A stretch of 64,000 bases of DNA from Orobanche coerulescens (GCA_033398695.1 JAWKAU010000210.1:162001-226000), one strand, 5' to 3'. Counted from the first letter of the stretch, positions 10,713-22,978 are shown. Made by a program: numbers and translations. The notes: a model not told the origin generated them from the sequence alone.

Positions 10713-11566
10713 CAATATGACTTGTTTCGGCTTCATGTGTTTGTGATATTTGTGAGTTTCGGCTGTTTTTAGGCCTTGTGATTGTCTTGTTAATTTCATT
10801 GGAGCCTCCGGGCATTGTGATTCATATTTAATCCTGTTCTGGTTTGGTTCATGTCGTGTAATTCATTGTGGTATTCTGTGATTATGATTCGCCGTTGGGC
10901 ACTTATGTTCTAACCTGTCGAACAGGTATTAATAGTATGCCGTGGGCATAGTATTTCACGAATGCTCGGTTCTTACCTTGGTTTGTGAGCATCTCGTATT
11001 ATTATCATCATTATACCGTTTCATTCTGCCTTTGGATGCATATCATGTTATACATGTATTTGATGTTCATTATCTGGATGACTGACCCCGTGGGGGCGGA
11101 ACATGTTTTCATGTTTTAGGTGCTTGCGAGGAGAGAGTTGAGGCACAGGGGCATGACGATGGCGACGAGGCATACGAGCGATACTAGTCCGAGTTGTTCA
11201 TTGTTGGTCAGTCAGTTGGAGTGTACTCCAGTCTTGTCAGTTGTTGTCGTGTTGTATTACCCGAACAGATGTTCGTGGATGCTGTTGTATTTCATTTTGG
11301 CCATGTAGGCCACTTTTGTCGTTGAAATTCCTTATCGGAATATTGTGTCGGATATCATGGTAGGGACTATGATTTTCCCTTGTTGTTTAATTTAATGTAT
11401 TTTAGTCATGTTCGCCTGGTGGATCTCCTGGCGTGGGGTCCACGGCACTGTAATAACCCAATAGGATTTGGGGGTGTTACAATTTAATTCATCATTTTCA
11501 TTCGCCTGGTGGGTCCCAGTCGGGGATTCACGGCACTGTAATATCCGCCTAGTTTGGGGTGTTACA

Positions 11567-14500
11567 TTCGGGTCATAACACGTGCATAAAAAACGTGTAA
11601 AAACAAACAGAAATAGGTAAAAACGTATGGAAACAGATGAAAAGGGACTAAACGTGTAAATCGTGTTGTTGGATTAGTTCGGTCTCATTAAATCGGTTAT
11701 AATTTTATTCGGGTCATATCACACATGCATAAAACACGTGTAAAAACAAACAGAAATGGGTAAAAACATATGGAAACAGATGAAAAGGGACTAAACCTGT
11801 AAATCGTGTTGTTGGATTAGTTCGTTTTCATTAAATCGGTTATAATTTTGTTCGAGTCATATCACGTGCATAAAAAAAGTGTAAAAACAAACAGAAATGG
11901 GTAAAAACGTATGGAAACGGATGAAAAGGGACTAAACGTGTAAATCGTGTTGTTGGATTAGTTCGGTCTCATTAAATCGGTTATAATTTTATTCGGGTCA
12001 TAACACGTGCATAAAAAACGTGTAAAAACAAACAGAAATGGGTAAAAACGTATGGAAACAGATGAAAAGGGACTAAACGTGTAAATCGTGTTGTTGGATT
12101 AGTTCGGTTTCATTAAATCGGTTATAATTTTGTTCGGGTCATATCATGTGCATAAAAAAAGTGTAAAAACAAACAAAAATGGGTAAAAATGTATGTAAAC
12201 GGATGAAAAGGGACTAAATGTGTAAATCGTGTTGTTGGGTTCGGTCTCATTAAATCGGTTATAATTTTATTCGGGTCATAACACGTGCATAAAAAACGTG
12301 TAAAAACAAACAGAAATGGGTAAAAACGTATGGAAACGGATGAAAAGGGACTAAACGTGTAAATCGTATTGTTGGATTAGTTCGGTCTCATTAACTCGGT
12401 TATAATTTTATTCGGGTCATAACACGTGCATAAAAAACGTGTAAAAACAAACAGAAATGGGTAAAAATGTATGTAAACGGATGAAAAGGGACTAAACGTG
12501 TAAATCACGTTGTTGGATTAGTTCGGTCTCATTAAATCGGTTATAATTTTATTCGGGTCATAACACGTGCATAAAAAACGTGTAAAAACAAACAGAAATG
12601 GGTAAAACGTATGGAAACGGATGAAAAGGGACTAAACGTGTAAATCGTGTTGTTGGATTAGTTCGGTCTCATTAAATCGGTTATAATTTTATTCGGGTCA
12701 TATCACGTTCATAAAAAACGTGTAAAAACAAACAGAAATGGGTAAAAACTTATGGAAACGGATGAAAAGGGACTAAACGTGTAAATCGTGTTGTTGGATT
12801 AGTTCGGTCTCATTAAATCGGTTATAATTTTATTCGGGTCATAACACGTGCATAAAAAACGTGTAAAAACAAACAGAAATGGGTAAAAACGTATGGAAAC
12901 GGATGAAAAGGGACTAAACGTGTAAATCGTGTTGTTGGATTAGTTCGGTATCATTAAATCGGTTATAATTTTATTCGCGTCATATCACGTTCATAAAAAA
13001 CGTGTAAAAACAAACAGAAATGGGTAAAAACGTATGGAAACGGATGAAGAGGGACTAAACGTGTAAATCGTGTTGTTGGATTAGTTCGGTCTCATTAAAT
13101 TGGTTATAATTTTATTCGGGTCATAACACATGCATAAAAAACGTGTAAAAACAAAGAGAATTGGGTAAAAAAGTATGGAAATGGATGAAAAGGGACTAAA
13201 CGTGTAAATCGTGTTGTTGGATTAGTTCGGTCTCAGTAAATCGGTTATAATTTTATTCGGGTCATATCACATGCATAAAAAATGTGTAAAAACAAACAGA
13301 AATGGGTAAAAACGTATGGAAACGGATGAAATGGGACTAAACGTGTAAATCGTGTTGTTGGATTAGTTCGGTCTCATTAAATCGGTTATAATTTTATTCG
13401 GGTCATATCACGTTCATAAAAAACGTGTAAAAACAAACAGAAATGGGTAAAAACGTATGGAAACGGATGAAAAGGGACTAAACGTGTAAATCGTATTGTT
13501 GGATTAGTTCGGTCTCATTAAATCGGTTATAATTTTATTCGGGTCATAACACGTGCATAAAAAACGTGTAAAAACAAACAGAAATGGGTAAAAAAGTATG
13601 GAAACGGATGAAATGGGACTAAACGTGTAAATCGTGTTGTTGGATTAGTTCGGTCTCATTAAATCGGTTATAATTTTATTCGGGTCATATCACATGCATA
13701 AAAAACGTGTAAAAACACACAGAAATGGGTAAAAACGCATGGAAACAGATGAAAAGGGACTAAACGTGTAAATCGTGTTGTTGGATTAGTTCAGTCTCAT
13801 TAAATCGGTTATAATTTTATTCGGGTTATATCACACATGCATAAAAAACGTGTAAAAACAAACAGAAATGGGTAAAAACGTATGGAAACAGATGAAAAGG
13901 GACTAAACGTGTAAATCGTGTTGTTGGATTAGTTCGGTTTCATTAAATCGGTTATAAGTTTGTTCGGGTCATATCACGTGCAAAAAAAAGTGTAAAAACA
14001 AACAGAAATGGGTAAACACGTATGGAAACGGATGAAAAGGGACTAAACGTGTAAATCGTGTTGTTGGATTAGTTCGGTCTCATTAAATCGGTTATAATTT
14101 TATTCGGGTCATAACACGTGCATAAAAAATGTGTAAAAACAAACAGAAATGGGTAAAAACGTATGGAAACGGATGAAAAGGGACTAAACGTGTAAATCGT
14201 GTTGTTGGATTAGTTCGGTATCATTAAATCGGTTATAATTTTATTCGGGTCATATCACGTTCATAAAAAACGTGTAAAAACAAACAGAAATGGGTAAAAA
14301 CGTATGGAAACGGATGAAAAGGGACTAAACGTGTAAATCGTGTTGTTGGATTAGTTCGGTCTCATTAAATCGGTTATAATTTTATTCGGGTCATAACACA
14401 AGCATAAAAAACGTGTAAAAACAAAGAGAATTGGGTAAAAAAGTATGGAAACGGATGAAAAGGGACTAAACGTGTAAATCGTGTTGTTGGATTAGTTCGG

Positions 14501-17500
14501 TTTCATTAAATCGGTTATAAGTTTGTTCGGGTCATATCACGTGCAAAAAAAAGTGTAAAAACAAACAGAAATGGGTAAACACGTATGGAAACGAATGAAA
14601 AGGGACTAAACGTGTAAATCGTGTTGTTGGATTAGTTCGGTCTCATTAAATCGGTTATAATTTTATTCGGGTCATAACACGTGCATAAAAAACGTGTAAA
14701 AACAAACAGAAATGGGTAAAAAAGTATGGAAACGGATGAAAAGGGACTAAACGTGTAAATCGTGTTGTTGGATTAGTTCGGTCTCATTAAATCGGTTATA
14801 ATTTTATTCACGTCATATCACATGCATAAAAAACGTTTAAAACAAACAGAAATGGGTAAAAACGTATGGAAACAGATGAAAAGGGACTAAACGTGTAAAT
14901 CGTGTTGTTGGATTAGTTCGGTCTCATTAAATCGGTTATAATTTTATTCGGGTCATATCACACATGCATAAAAAACGTGTAAAAACAAACAGAAATGGGT
15001 AAAAACGTATGGAAACAGATGAAAAGGGACTAAACGTGTAAATCGTGTTGTTGGATTAGTTCGGTTTCATTAATTCGGTTATAATTTTGTTCGGGTCATA
15101 TCACTTGCAGAAAAAAAGTGTAAAAACAAACAGAAATGGGTAAAAAAGTATGGAAACGGATGAAAAGGGACTAAACGTGTAAATCGTGTTGTTGGATTAG
15201 TTCGGTCTCATTAAATCGGTTATAATTTTATTCGGGTCATAACACGTGCATAAAAAACGTGTAAAAACAAACAGAAATGGGTAAAAACGTATGGAAACGG
15301 ATGAAAAGGGACTAAACGTGTAAATCGTGTTGTTGGATTAGTTCGGTCTCATTAAATCGGTTATAATTTTATTCGGGTCATATCACGTTCATAAAGAATG
15401 TGTAAAAACAAACAGAAATGGGTAAAGACGTATGGAAACGGATGAAAAGGGACTAAACGTGTAAATCGTGTTGTTGGATTAGTTCGGTCTCATTAACTCG
15501 GTTATAATTTTATTCGGGTCATAACACGTGCATAAAAAACGTGTAAAAACAAACAGAAATGGGTAAAAATGTATGTAAAAGGATGAAAAGGGACTAAACG
15601 TGTAAATCACGTTGTTGGATTAGTTCGGTCTCATTAAATCGGTTATAATTTTATTCGGGTCATAACACGTGCATAAAAAACGTGTAAAAACAAACAGAAA
15701 TGGGTAAAAACGTATGGAAACGGATGAAAAGGGACTAAACGTGTAAATCGTGTTGTTGGATTAGTTCGGTCTCATTAAATTGGTTATAATTTTATTCGGG
15801 TCATATCACGTTCATAAAAAACGTGTAAAAACAAACAGAAATGGGTAAAAACTTATGGAAACGGATGAAAAGGGACTAAACGTGTAAATCGTGTTGTTGG
15901 ATTAGTTCGGTCTAATTAAATTGGTTATAATTTTATTCGGGTCATAACACGTGCATAAAAAACGTGTAAAAACAAACAGAAATGGGTAAAAACGTATGGA
16001 AACGGATGAAAAGGGACTAAACGTGTAAATCGTGTTGTTGGATTAGTTCGGTCTCATTAAATCGGTTATAATTTTATTCGGGTCATATCACGTTCATAAA
16101 ATCGTGTAAAAACAAACAGAAATGGGTAAAAACGTATGGAAACGGATGAAAAGGGACTAAACGTGTAAATCGTGTTGTTGGATTAGTTCGGTCTCATTAA
16201 ATCGGTTATAATTTTATTCGGGTCATAACACATGCATAAAAAACGTGTAAAAACAAAGAGAATTGGGTAAAAAAGTATGGAAACGGATGAAAAGGGACTA
16301 AACGTGTAAATCGTGTTGTTGGATCGATTCGGTCTCAGAAATCGGTTATAATTTTATTCGGTCATATCACATGCATAAAAATATGTAAAAACAAACGAAA
16401 TGGGTAAAAACGTATGGAAACGGATGAAAAGGGACTAAACGTGTAAATCGTGTTGTTGGATTAGTTCGGTCTCATTAAATCGGTTATAATTTTATAACGG
16501 ACATATCACGTTAATAAAAAACGTGTAAAAACAAACAGAAATGGGTAAAAACGTATGGAAACGGATGAAAAGGGACTAAACGTGTAAATCGTATTGTTGG
16601 ATTAGTTCGGTCTCATTAAATCGGTTATAATTTTATTCGGGTCATAACACGTGCATAAAAAACGTGTAAAAACAAACAGAAATGGGTAAAAAAGTATGGA
16701 AACAGATGAAATGGGACTAAACGTGTAAATCGTGTTGTTGGATTAGTTCGGTCTCATTAAATCGGTTATAATTTTATTCGGGTCATATCACATGCATAAA
16801 AAACGTGTAAAAACAAACAGAAATGGGTAAAAACGCATGGAAACAGATGAAAAGGGACTAAACGTGTAAATCGTGTTGTTGGATTAGTTCGGTCTCATTA
16901 AATCGGTTATAATTTTATTCGGGTCATATCACACATGCATAAAAAACGTGTAAAAAGAAACAGAAATGGGTAAAAACGTATGGAAACAGATGAAAAGGGA
17001 CTAAACGTGTAAATCGTGTTGTTGGATTAGTTCGGTTTCATTAAATCGGTTATAATTTTGTTCGGGTCATATCACGTGCAAAAAAAAGTGTAAAAACAAA
17101 CAGAAATGGGTAAACACGTATGGAAACGGATGAAAAGGGACTAAACGTGTAAATTGTGTTGTTGGATTAGTTCGGTCTCATTAAATCGGTTATAATTTTA
17201 TTCGGGTCATAACACGTGCATAAAAAACGTGTAAAAACAAACAGAAATGGGTAAAAAAGTATGGAAACGGATGAAAAGGGACTAAATGTGTAAATCGTGT
17301 TGTTGGATTAGTTCGGTCTCATTAAATCGGTTATAATTTTATTCGGGTCATATCACATGCATAAAAAACGTTTAAAAACAAACAGAAATGGGTAAAAATG
17401 TATGGAAACAGATGAAAAGGGACTAAACGTGTAAATCGTGTTGTTGGATTAGTTCGGTCTCATTAAATCGGTTATAATTTTATTCGGGTCATATCACACA

Positions 17501-17744
17501 TGCATAAAAAACGTGTAAAAACAAACAGAAATGGGTAAAAACGTATGGAAACAGATGAAAAGGGACTAAACGTGTAAATCGTGTTGTTGGATTAGTTCGG
17601 TTTCATTAAATCGGTTATAATTTTGTTCGGGTCATATCACGTGCAGAAAAAAAGTGTAAAAACAAACAGAAATGGGTAGAAACGTATGGAAACGGATGAA
17701 AAGGGACTAAACGTGTAAATCGTGTTGTTGGATTAGTTCGGTCT
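11567..17744 (+). repeat. 141-bp satellite array, block 2
   Basis: About 44 monomers, interrupted on the left by LTR A and on the right by element D. Monomer subtypes are told apart by the site after TCATA(A/T)CAC: GTGCAT, GTTCAT, ATGCAT, ACATGCAT and GTGCAAAAA. A rare marker (CAAAGAGAATTGGG) lies at 13152, 14422 and 16254, intervals of 1270 (9 monomers) and 1832 bp (13 monomers), showing higher-order organisation. No gene is present. Confidence 0.98.
17740..17744. repeat. Target-site duplication GGTCT of element D
   Basis: GGTCT lies at monomer positions 107-111 before the LTR start at 17745 and again at 46688-46692 after the LTR end. The 111 bases to the left and the 30 bases from 46693 to 46722 sum to one exact 141-bp monomer. 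Confidence 0.97.
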
Positions 17745-17973
17745 TGTAATACCCAGTTGTAATTCAGTAATTATCATTCAGTATTTATCATTCAGTAATT
17801 GATACTCAGTAATTTCATTCATTATTGATCATTTGTCACTCATATTCAGTCATGGTATTCATCATTCAGAGTAATTGTATCGTGTATCAATCGTCATTCA
17901 TCACTAATCTGATTGGAGTTTCGTGCCGTGTTTATCATCATTGTCATTTTCGTTGCGAGCTGCGCGTGAGGAG

Positions 17974-18533
17974 TAGCGCACGCTACATACTCCTTTTAGC
18001 GTACGCTAATTGGGTATAGGTAGCGCACGCTACCACTCAGCTTTAGCGCACGCTAAGGTTGCCACAGGCCGCAGCGTAAGGTACCGGACTGCAGCGAGTT
18101 ATAAGTAGCGCACGCTACGATTGGTAAGTAGCGCGCGCTAGCGGTTGTAGTAGCGCACGCTATATGTGTGGAGTAGCGCGCGCTAGGGGCGGATCGAGTT
18201 GAGTCCGGTGGCTCTTTGGGATCGCCGATTCATTCATAGCGCACGCTATGTGTAGTTGTTAGCGTACGCAACCGATTGTATAGCGCACGCTAAATAATGG
18301 TTGTAGCGCACGCTATCGAGGTCGCCGAGAACAGCGGTTTTCTCGACTCCGATCAAGGCGTCAAATATTTCGCTAGCGCACGCTAACAATGGATATTAGC
18401 GCACGCTAGTAGTATGGCCGTAGCGCACGCTACAAAGAGGTACGTAGCGCGCGCTACCGTGTTCGGACAGTGGGTACTGGACTACCCAAATTACTCGTTA
18501 GCGCACGCTAAGCACAAGGTGTAGCGCACGCTA
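17974..18533 (+). promoter_or_regulatory. 18-site TAGCG palindrome array in U3 of D (5' LTR)
   Basis: Sites start at 17974, 17997, 18021, 18044; 18106, 18129, 18151, 18174; 18237, 18260, 18281, 18304; 18374, 18397, 18421, 18445; 18499, 18522. This is the same 4+4+4+4+2 plan and near 23-bp spacing as in LTR A, although the sequence between sites differs between A and D. Preserved number and phase suggest a constrained binding-site array. Confidence 0.92.
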
Positions 18534-18545
18534 ACCTGGACTGAT

Positions 18546-18551
18546 TATAAA
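18546..18551 (+). promoter_or_regulatory. Probable TATA box, D 5' LTR
   Basis: TATAAA, 13 bases after the last palindrome; the 3' LTR has the same motif at 45023-45028. It probably directs the genomic transcript of the element. Confidence 0.65.
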
Positions 18552-19931
18552 TTGGACAGTTGGTCAGATTTCGTCATTTACTCATCTCTTTTCACTCCTT
18601 CGGTATTTTTGGGCGATTTTCGAGCGATTCGGAGAAGATTCTTCGAGGTGTAATCGTCAATCATCATCTTCAAGCTCATCTTTCGGATTAATCATCATTT
18701 CATCATATTCATCACATCGGATCAAAGGTATTAATCTCTTGGATCTAGGATTTCGGATTTTTGGGTTTTCCTTCCGATTTCTTCGTGTAAGTTTGGATTA
18801 TCATTGGAATATGTTAGATATGGATTATCTACCTTGGATAAATATATTCCTACGGATTTAATGGTTATTTTCGGAATTATTTCAAGAACCCTTGGGGTTG
18901 ACTTCGGTTAATTGGGGATTTCCGGTTGATGTTGTTGTAATCATGAATTATGGATTCCTAATGGATTATTGATATCATTGAAGTGTTTTGTTGGTTCGAA
19001 ATACTCAATTTGGTGTTGATTTCGTCATATGCGGGATTGGTTATTTTCGAAGTTGTGTGGTTGGTTATGTATTCGTTGGAATGCCCTATGAGTTTGATTA
19101 TCGTTGTTTCGACCTTTGGGTTAGTCGTGTTTTGTTGTTTGATACGTGTATTGAACGATTGTTGGTAATGATTGTTATTCAAGGTTGTTCGAGCGACCGG
19201 TATCTTGGTTAGGACGTTGTTCGTGGACGGACATTCTTCATCGTTGTTGAGTAAGTTAAATCTTACTCGGTTAAAAGGATACTCATTCCTTTTGTTGTTG
19301 ATTGCTCATAATCATAATTCATTCATCATAATATTAATCATTTCGAGACTTGTAATTGTCGAATAATCATTTCATTCACGAGGAACGAAGGTTCCAAATC
19401 ATTTCATTGGATTATCAATCACGTCACTATTACTATCATATCGGTGAGTCATCTTGGCCTTGTCTAATTATTATTCATTGATATTCATCACGGTCATTCT
19501 CGTTCATGTGACCTTCCGGGTTCATATTGCGTGGCCGGGTGTGGCTGTGTGGAATTTTTAGTCGGGCACACGATGGTCATGTATTGGGTTCACCGATACA
19601 TTGGACCGTGCACACGGTAACGCTTACCTCCGTGAGACTAATTAGGTACAAGGACGGGTGTGTCCGGTCATTCGTCTTGTACACTTGCACAGAACATTAC
19701 CGGCGTACTATGATACTCCTCTTCAGCGTAATTCATAATTAAGAATATTTCATAACTTCAGTTAATTCATGATTGAGTAATTTCAACCCTTGAGGATTGT
19801 TGTTACGTATGGCCGACCCGTTGGGATTTTGTTTTCGTGTCACGGCAAGGCAAAGGCACGGGAAGAGCATGTTGACGGCGACGAGTCCCGATGATACTAG
19901 TAGGGGCCCCAGTCATTCCGTTTGTTCATCA

Positions 19932-19936
19932 TTTTC
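19932..19936. repeat. Target-site duplication TTTTC of element E
   Basis: TTTTC precedes E and is repeated at 38734-38738 after E ends in TGTTACA. The D LTR then continues with AGTTATTTCAGTTATTCCGTC, close to the undisturbed 3' LTR near 46412. Confidence 0.92.
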
Positions 19937-20303
19937 CGTAATACCGGTTGTAATTGATCATTATCATTCAAGAATTATCGATCTGTAATTGTCACTCGAG
20001 GTATTTTCACTCAATTATAATCATTCATCAATCATGTTCTTTCACCGTGTTCACCGCTCGGAAAAACTTCGAGTTGTGTATCGTTATTGTTCATTGTTCC
20101 AACTAACCTCATATGAGTTCGACTTTGATAGATCCCCATTAATTTATGCTAATTCCAAAAATTCTAAATCTTGGTAATATTATAGAGCATCGAGTTAGCT
20201 TTCCAATGGTTCAAACGGTGAGTCAATCGAGTCGGACGAGAGAGTTATGGTCGTTTAGCTCAACCGCTCATTTTTCAAGATTGACCGATCACCGCGAACG
20301 AAC

Positions 20304-20585
20304 TCGGCCGTGTCGTCCGACACGGCCCGTGCCGTACTCGTCCGGAAAGTGCGGCGTCTGCCTCGGGACCCGGCCGTGTCGTGCAGCACGGCAGTCGAGC
20401 TCTTCGGATTAGCTGTAGCGGCGCCCGCAGGCCGACCGTGTTCGGGACACGGCCGAGTCATTGTCGAGCGCCGCGGACGGGTCACTGTCGGTAGGCCTTC
20501 GCGCCTCGACCGTGTCAAGCGGGACACGGTCGAGTCCTGCCGGCAGTGCGCGCGCCACGACCGTGTCAGCGGGCACGGTCGAGCT
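20304..20585 (+). promoter_or_regulatory. GC-rich inverted-repeat cluster in U3 of E (5' LTR)
   Basis: Imperfect inverted repeats of the CCGTGTC...GACACGG type, matching those of the 3' LTR in order: GGCCGTGTCGTCCGACACGG near 20307, GGCCGTGTCGTGCAGCACGG near 20371, GACCGTGTTCGGGACACGG near 20434, GACCGTGTC...GACACGGTC near 20508 and GACCGTGTCAGCGGGCACGG near 20559. Confidence 0.75.
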
Positions 20586-20603
20586 GTTGGCCGAGTCAAC
20601 CCC

Positions 20604-20610
20604 TATAAAT
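20604..20610 (+). promoter_or_regulatory. Probable TATA box, E 5' LTR
   Basis: TATAAAT in the context CAACCCCTATAAATTGG shortly after the last inverted repeat. The same context appears in the 3' LTR at 37194 and reversed in both F LTRs. Confidence 0.65.
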
Positions 20611-20647
20611 TGGTTTTGAGCATTTCACTCATTTTTTCATCTTCCTC

Positions 20648-20652
20648 ACTGC
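20648..20652. repeat. Imperfect target-site duplication (CCTGC) of element F
   Basis: The right side of F reads CCTGC (29898-29902). The left side reads CACTGC where the intact 3' LTR of E has CACCTGC (37241-37247), so one C is missing from the left copy. With that one-base loss the duplication is 5 bp. Confidence 0.75.
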
Positions 20653-22978
20653 CGTAACACCCCAAACTAGGCGGATATTACGGTGCCGTGAATCCCCGAC
20701 AGGACCCACCGGGCGAATGAAAAGGATGAATTACACAAGATAAATGTAGTACCGAACCACATTACAACGGTAATTACTCCGATGAGGAGTTTAATTACAA
20801 CACACCAGACAAAACCGAATACTAGTGTATTTTATATGAAGATAAAATACACAACACCGAATGAAACGGAGTATTCAAATGAAAGTCTGCGGCGGAAAAT
20901 AAAGGATAATAACATGAATAATCTGAAGATCGGGGCCCCCTACTAGTATCACTAGGACTCCTCGACATCAACATGCTATTCCGTGCGTTTGCCTTGCCAT
21001 GACACGAAAAACAAAATCCCCAAACGGGTCGATTACAAAGAACAACAATCCTCAAGAGTTGAAAATACACAATCATGATTATATCCGAAGTTATGAAATA
21101 TCCTGCGAAACATACGCAATCAAACATGCTATATGAACCAACTAACGATGCGGCTCAAAGGAAATGGCACCACACTACGCCGGGATGGAAATGTGTCCGT
21201 GCACAAGCCACCAACGAGTATCGATCGAATACACGTGTGGTCTTGTACCTAATCGATCTCACGAGACAATATGAATCGTGTGCACACCCAATGTGAGGTC
21301 ACCAACCAACACACGACTATAATGTGCCCGACATGAAAATCCAACACATACCAACCGGCACGCCAAGATGACCGAATGCCACGCTATAACAAAAGTGACA
21401 TCGAAAATGAATAATGACTCACCGAGATAGAATGGTAATGAAATAAATGACACTCAATGAAAAGATTGGAACCGCTGCTCCTTATGGTGAAATGATTAAT
21501 TGATAACAACAAGTTTTGATACGGTTAATATAATGATGAATGAGTTATGATTATGAATGAACAACAACAAAAGGGATGAATATCCTTTTACCGAGTAAGA
21601 ATTAACTTACACAACAACAATGAAGAATGTCCGTCCACGAACAACGCCCTAACCAAGATACCGGTCGCTCGAACAACCTTAATTCATTACAATTACCAAC
21701 AATCCGATTAATAACGAATTAAACACGAATAAAACGAACTCAAGACGTCGATACGATTAAACCAAGTTCATCGGGGCATTATATCGAACACTTTGAGGCC
21801 AACTTTGATTGTATACAACTAAACCTCAATAATATCAACTTCAAATCCCCAAGAAGTGTTTCAAATCAACAAAACATCTCCAATACGATCAATAATCCGT
21901 TATGATTATCCGAAAACGTGATCATAACAACAATTAGTCGAAAATCCCCAATTCCAATTCGATTTCCAAAGTGTTCTTGAATAATCCCTCAATAATCCAA
22001 TGAATCCTTATACAAACTCATAATCATATACATATCCCTTCATATATCATGATTATAACGTCAAACATCCTATTTCAACACAAAATCGAAGTCCAAAGTG
22101 TTGAAGGAATTACCTCTTGATGATCCAAGTGCTTCAATCCAAGAATATGCGTTAGATTGATTATCCGGGCTTCACGATCGAAAGGAGATGAAGAAAATCA
22201 AACACCCAAATGATTTGTGAAGGAAAAACCCTCCCTCAAGCCTTATCTCTCGGTTGAAGGTGAAGAAAATGCGAGAAAATGGGCTGAAATGATGAAAAAA
22301 TGAATTTATAGGGGTTGTGCTGCCGGACACGGCCGTGCGATCGGCACGGTCGTGTCGCAATGGCCGACACCCGGCTGCCGACAGTGACTTCGACCGTGTC
22401 TGCTTGACACGGTCGCGCGCGAGGGCCTCCCGACAGATGACCCGTCCGACGACTTCGGCATGACTCGACCGTGCGTGCGACACGGTCGGCGTGCTCAGCG
22501 ATCGATTCCGCTTATCCGGAAGGGTTCGACTCGGCCGTGCACGACACGGTCGGGTCCCGAGGCGAACACTCGGCACTTTCCGGACGAGTACGGCACGGGC
22601 CGTGTCGGACGACACGGCCGAGTGCGTTCGGCGATGATCGGCAATGAGCGGTTGAGCTAAAACGACCATAACTCTCTCGTCCGACTCCGATTGACTCACC
22701 GTTTGAACCAATGGAAAGCTAACTCGATGCTCTATAATATTGCAAGATTTAGAATTTTTGGAGTTACCAAAAATTAATGGTGATCTAACAAAGTCGAACT
22801 CATATGAGGAAAGTTGAAACGATGAACAATAACGATACTCAACTCGAAGTTTATACGAACGGTGAACACGGTGAATGAACATGATTGATGAATGATTATA
22901 ATTGAGTGAAAATACACCGAGTGGCAATTACATCGATAATTCTTGAATGAAAATGAATGAATTACAACCGGTATTACA
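20653..22978 (-). repeat. 3' LTR of element F (left side)
   Basis: A 2326-bp LTR in reverse. Its outer edge reads CGTAACACCCC in place of TGTAACACCCC, a T-to-C change in a CTG context. The U3 inverted-repeat cluster covers about 22325-22625 and the TATA box (minus strand) lies at 22305-22311. The U5 is homologous to that of D and E; U3 is of the C/E type. Confidence 0.93.
22325..22625 (-). promoter_or_regulatory. GC-rich inverted-repeat cluster and TATA of F, left LTR
   Basis: Repeated CGTGTC/GACACG half-sites such as GACACGGCCGTGCGATCGGC near 22325, GACCGTGTCTGCTTGACACGG near 22389 and GGCCGTGTCGGACGACACGG near 22599. On the minus strand this lies directly upstream of CCCTATAAATTC. Confidence 0.72.

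Larger units (their letters stand above)
5416..11481 (+). mobile_element. Element C: two-LTR non-autonomous Tekay-like derivative
   Basis: A 6066-bp insertion near the end of LTR A. Two LTRs (5416-7214 and 9672-11481) flank an internal region of only 2457 bp, less than half that of D. Inside are a Met-tRNA-type primer site, a long leader expanded by a minisatellite, the first codons of gag, an LTR-like fragment and the end of integrase with a chromodomain. Protease, RT, RNase H and the integrase core are absent, so it could only move with proteins supplied in trans. Its U3 resembles E and F, but its downstream LTR part (37-bp repeats, ending ATTTGGGGGTGTTACA) differs from all others here. Confidence 0.92.
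9672..11481 (+). repeat. 3' LTR of element C
   Basis: An 1810-bp LTR paired with 5416-7214. It is preceded by a short polypurine stretch (TTTTAAGGGTGTA). Its GC-rich inverted-repeat cluster spans about 10038-10340 and its 37-bp repeats start at about 10508, with intact TTCGG in all units, unlike the 5' copy. It ends TTTGGGGGTGTTACA. Confidence 0.93.
562..11566 (+). mobile_element. Solo LTR A (Tekay-like Ty3/gypsy), interrupted by elements B and C
   Basis: One LTR of about 2.48 kb split into three pieces: 562-2454, 4902-5415 and 11482-11566. It begins TGTAATACCCGG and ends GGGGTGTTACA, the same termini as element D's LTRs, and is flanked by a TTCGG duplication. No internal gag-pol of its own and no second LTR remain, so it is a solo LTR, the usual product of recombination between the two LTRs of a full element. 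Its U3 carries the TAGCGCACGCTA array and a TATA box. The part from 1377 to 2454 is R/U5 without genes; short open frames there (for example 1822-2046) recur only as LTR copies. Confidence 0.93.
17745..19936 (+). repeat. 5' LTR of element D, first part
   Basis: Starts TGTAATACCCAGTTG and includes U3 with the palindrome array, TATA box and most of R/U5, up to the insertion point of E. The remainder continues at 38734. The part after the TATA box holds no gene; open frames such as 18988-19212 recur only in LTR copies. Confidence 0.95.
19937..20652 (+). repeat. 5' LTR of element E, first part
   Basis: U3 of E up to the insertion point of F, including the GC-rich inverted-repeat cluster (about 20304-20585) and the TATA box at 20604-20610. 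It lacks TAGCG motifs. The remaining LTR follows F at 29898. Confidence 0.92.

Noticed and set aside
18988..19212. Recurring 60-74-codon open frame in U5 of A, B and D LTRs (also 1822-2046, 3491-3685, 45466-45690)
   Set aside because: Its recurrence is explained by the copies being LTRs of one family; overlapping frames are open on both strands, and no domain or start context supports a protein.
20310..20657. Arginine-rich open frames in the GC-rich parts of C, E and F LTRs (also 5810-6097, 10117-10404, 36874-37263)
   Set aside because: They come from stop-poor GC-rich inverted repeats; frames and lengths change between paired LTRs.
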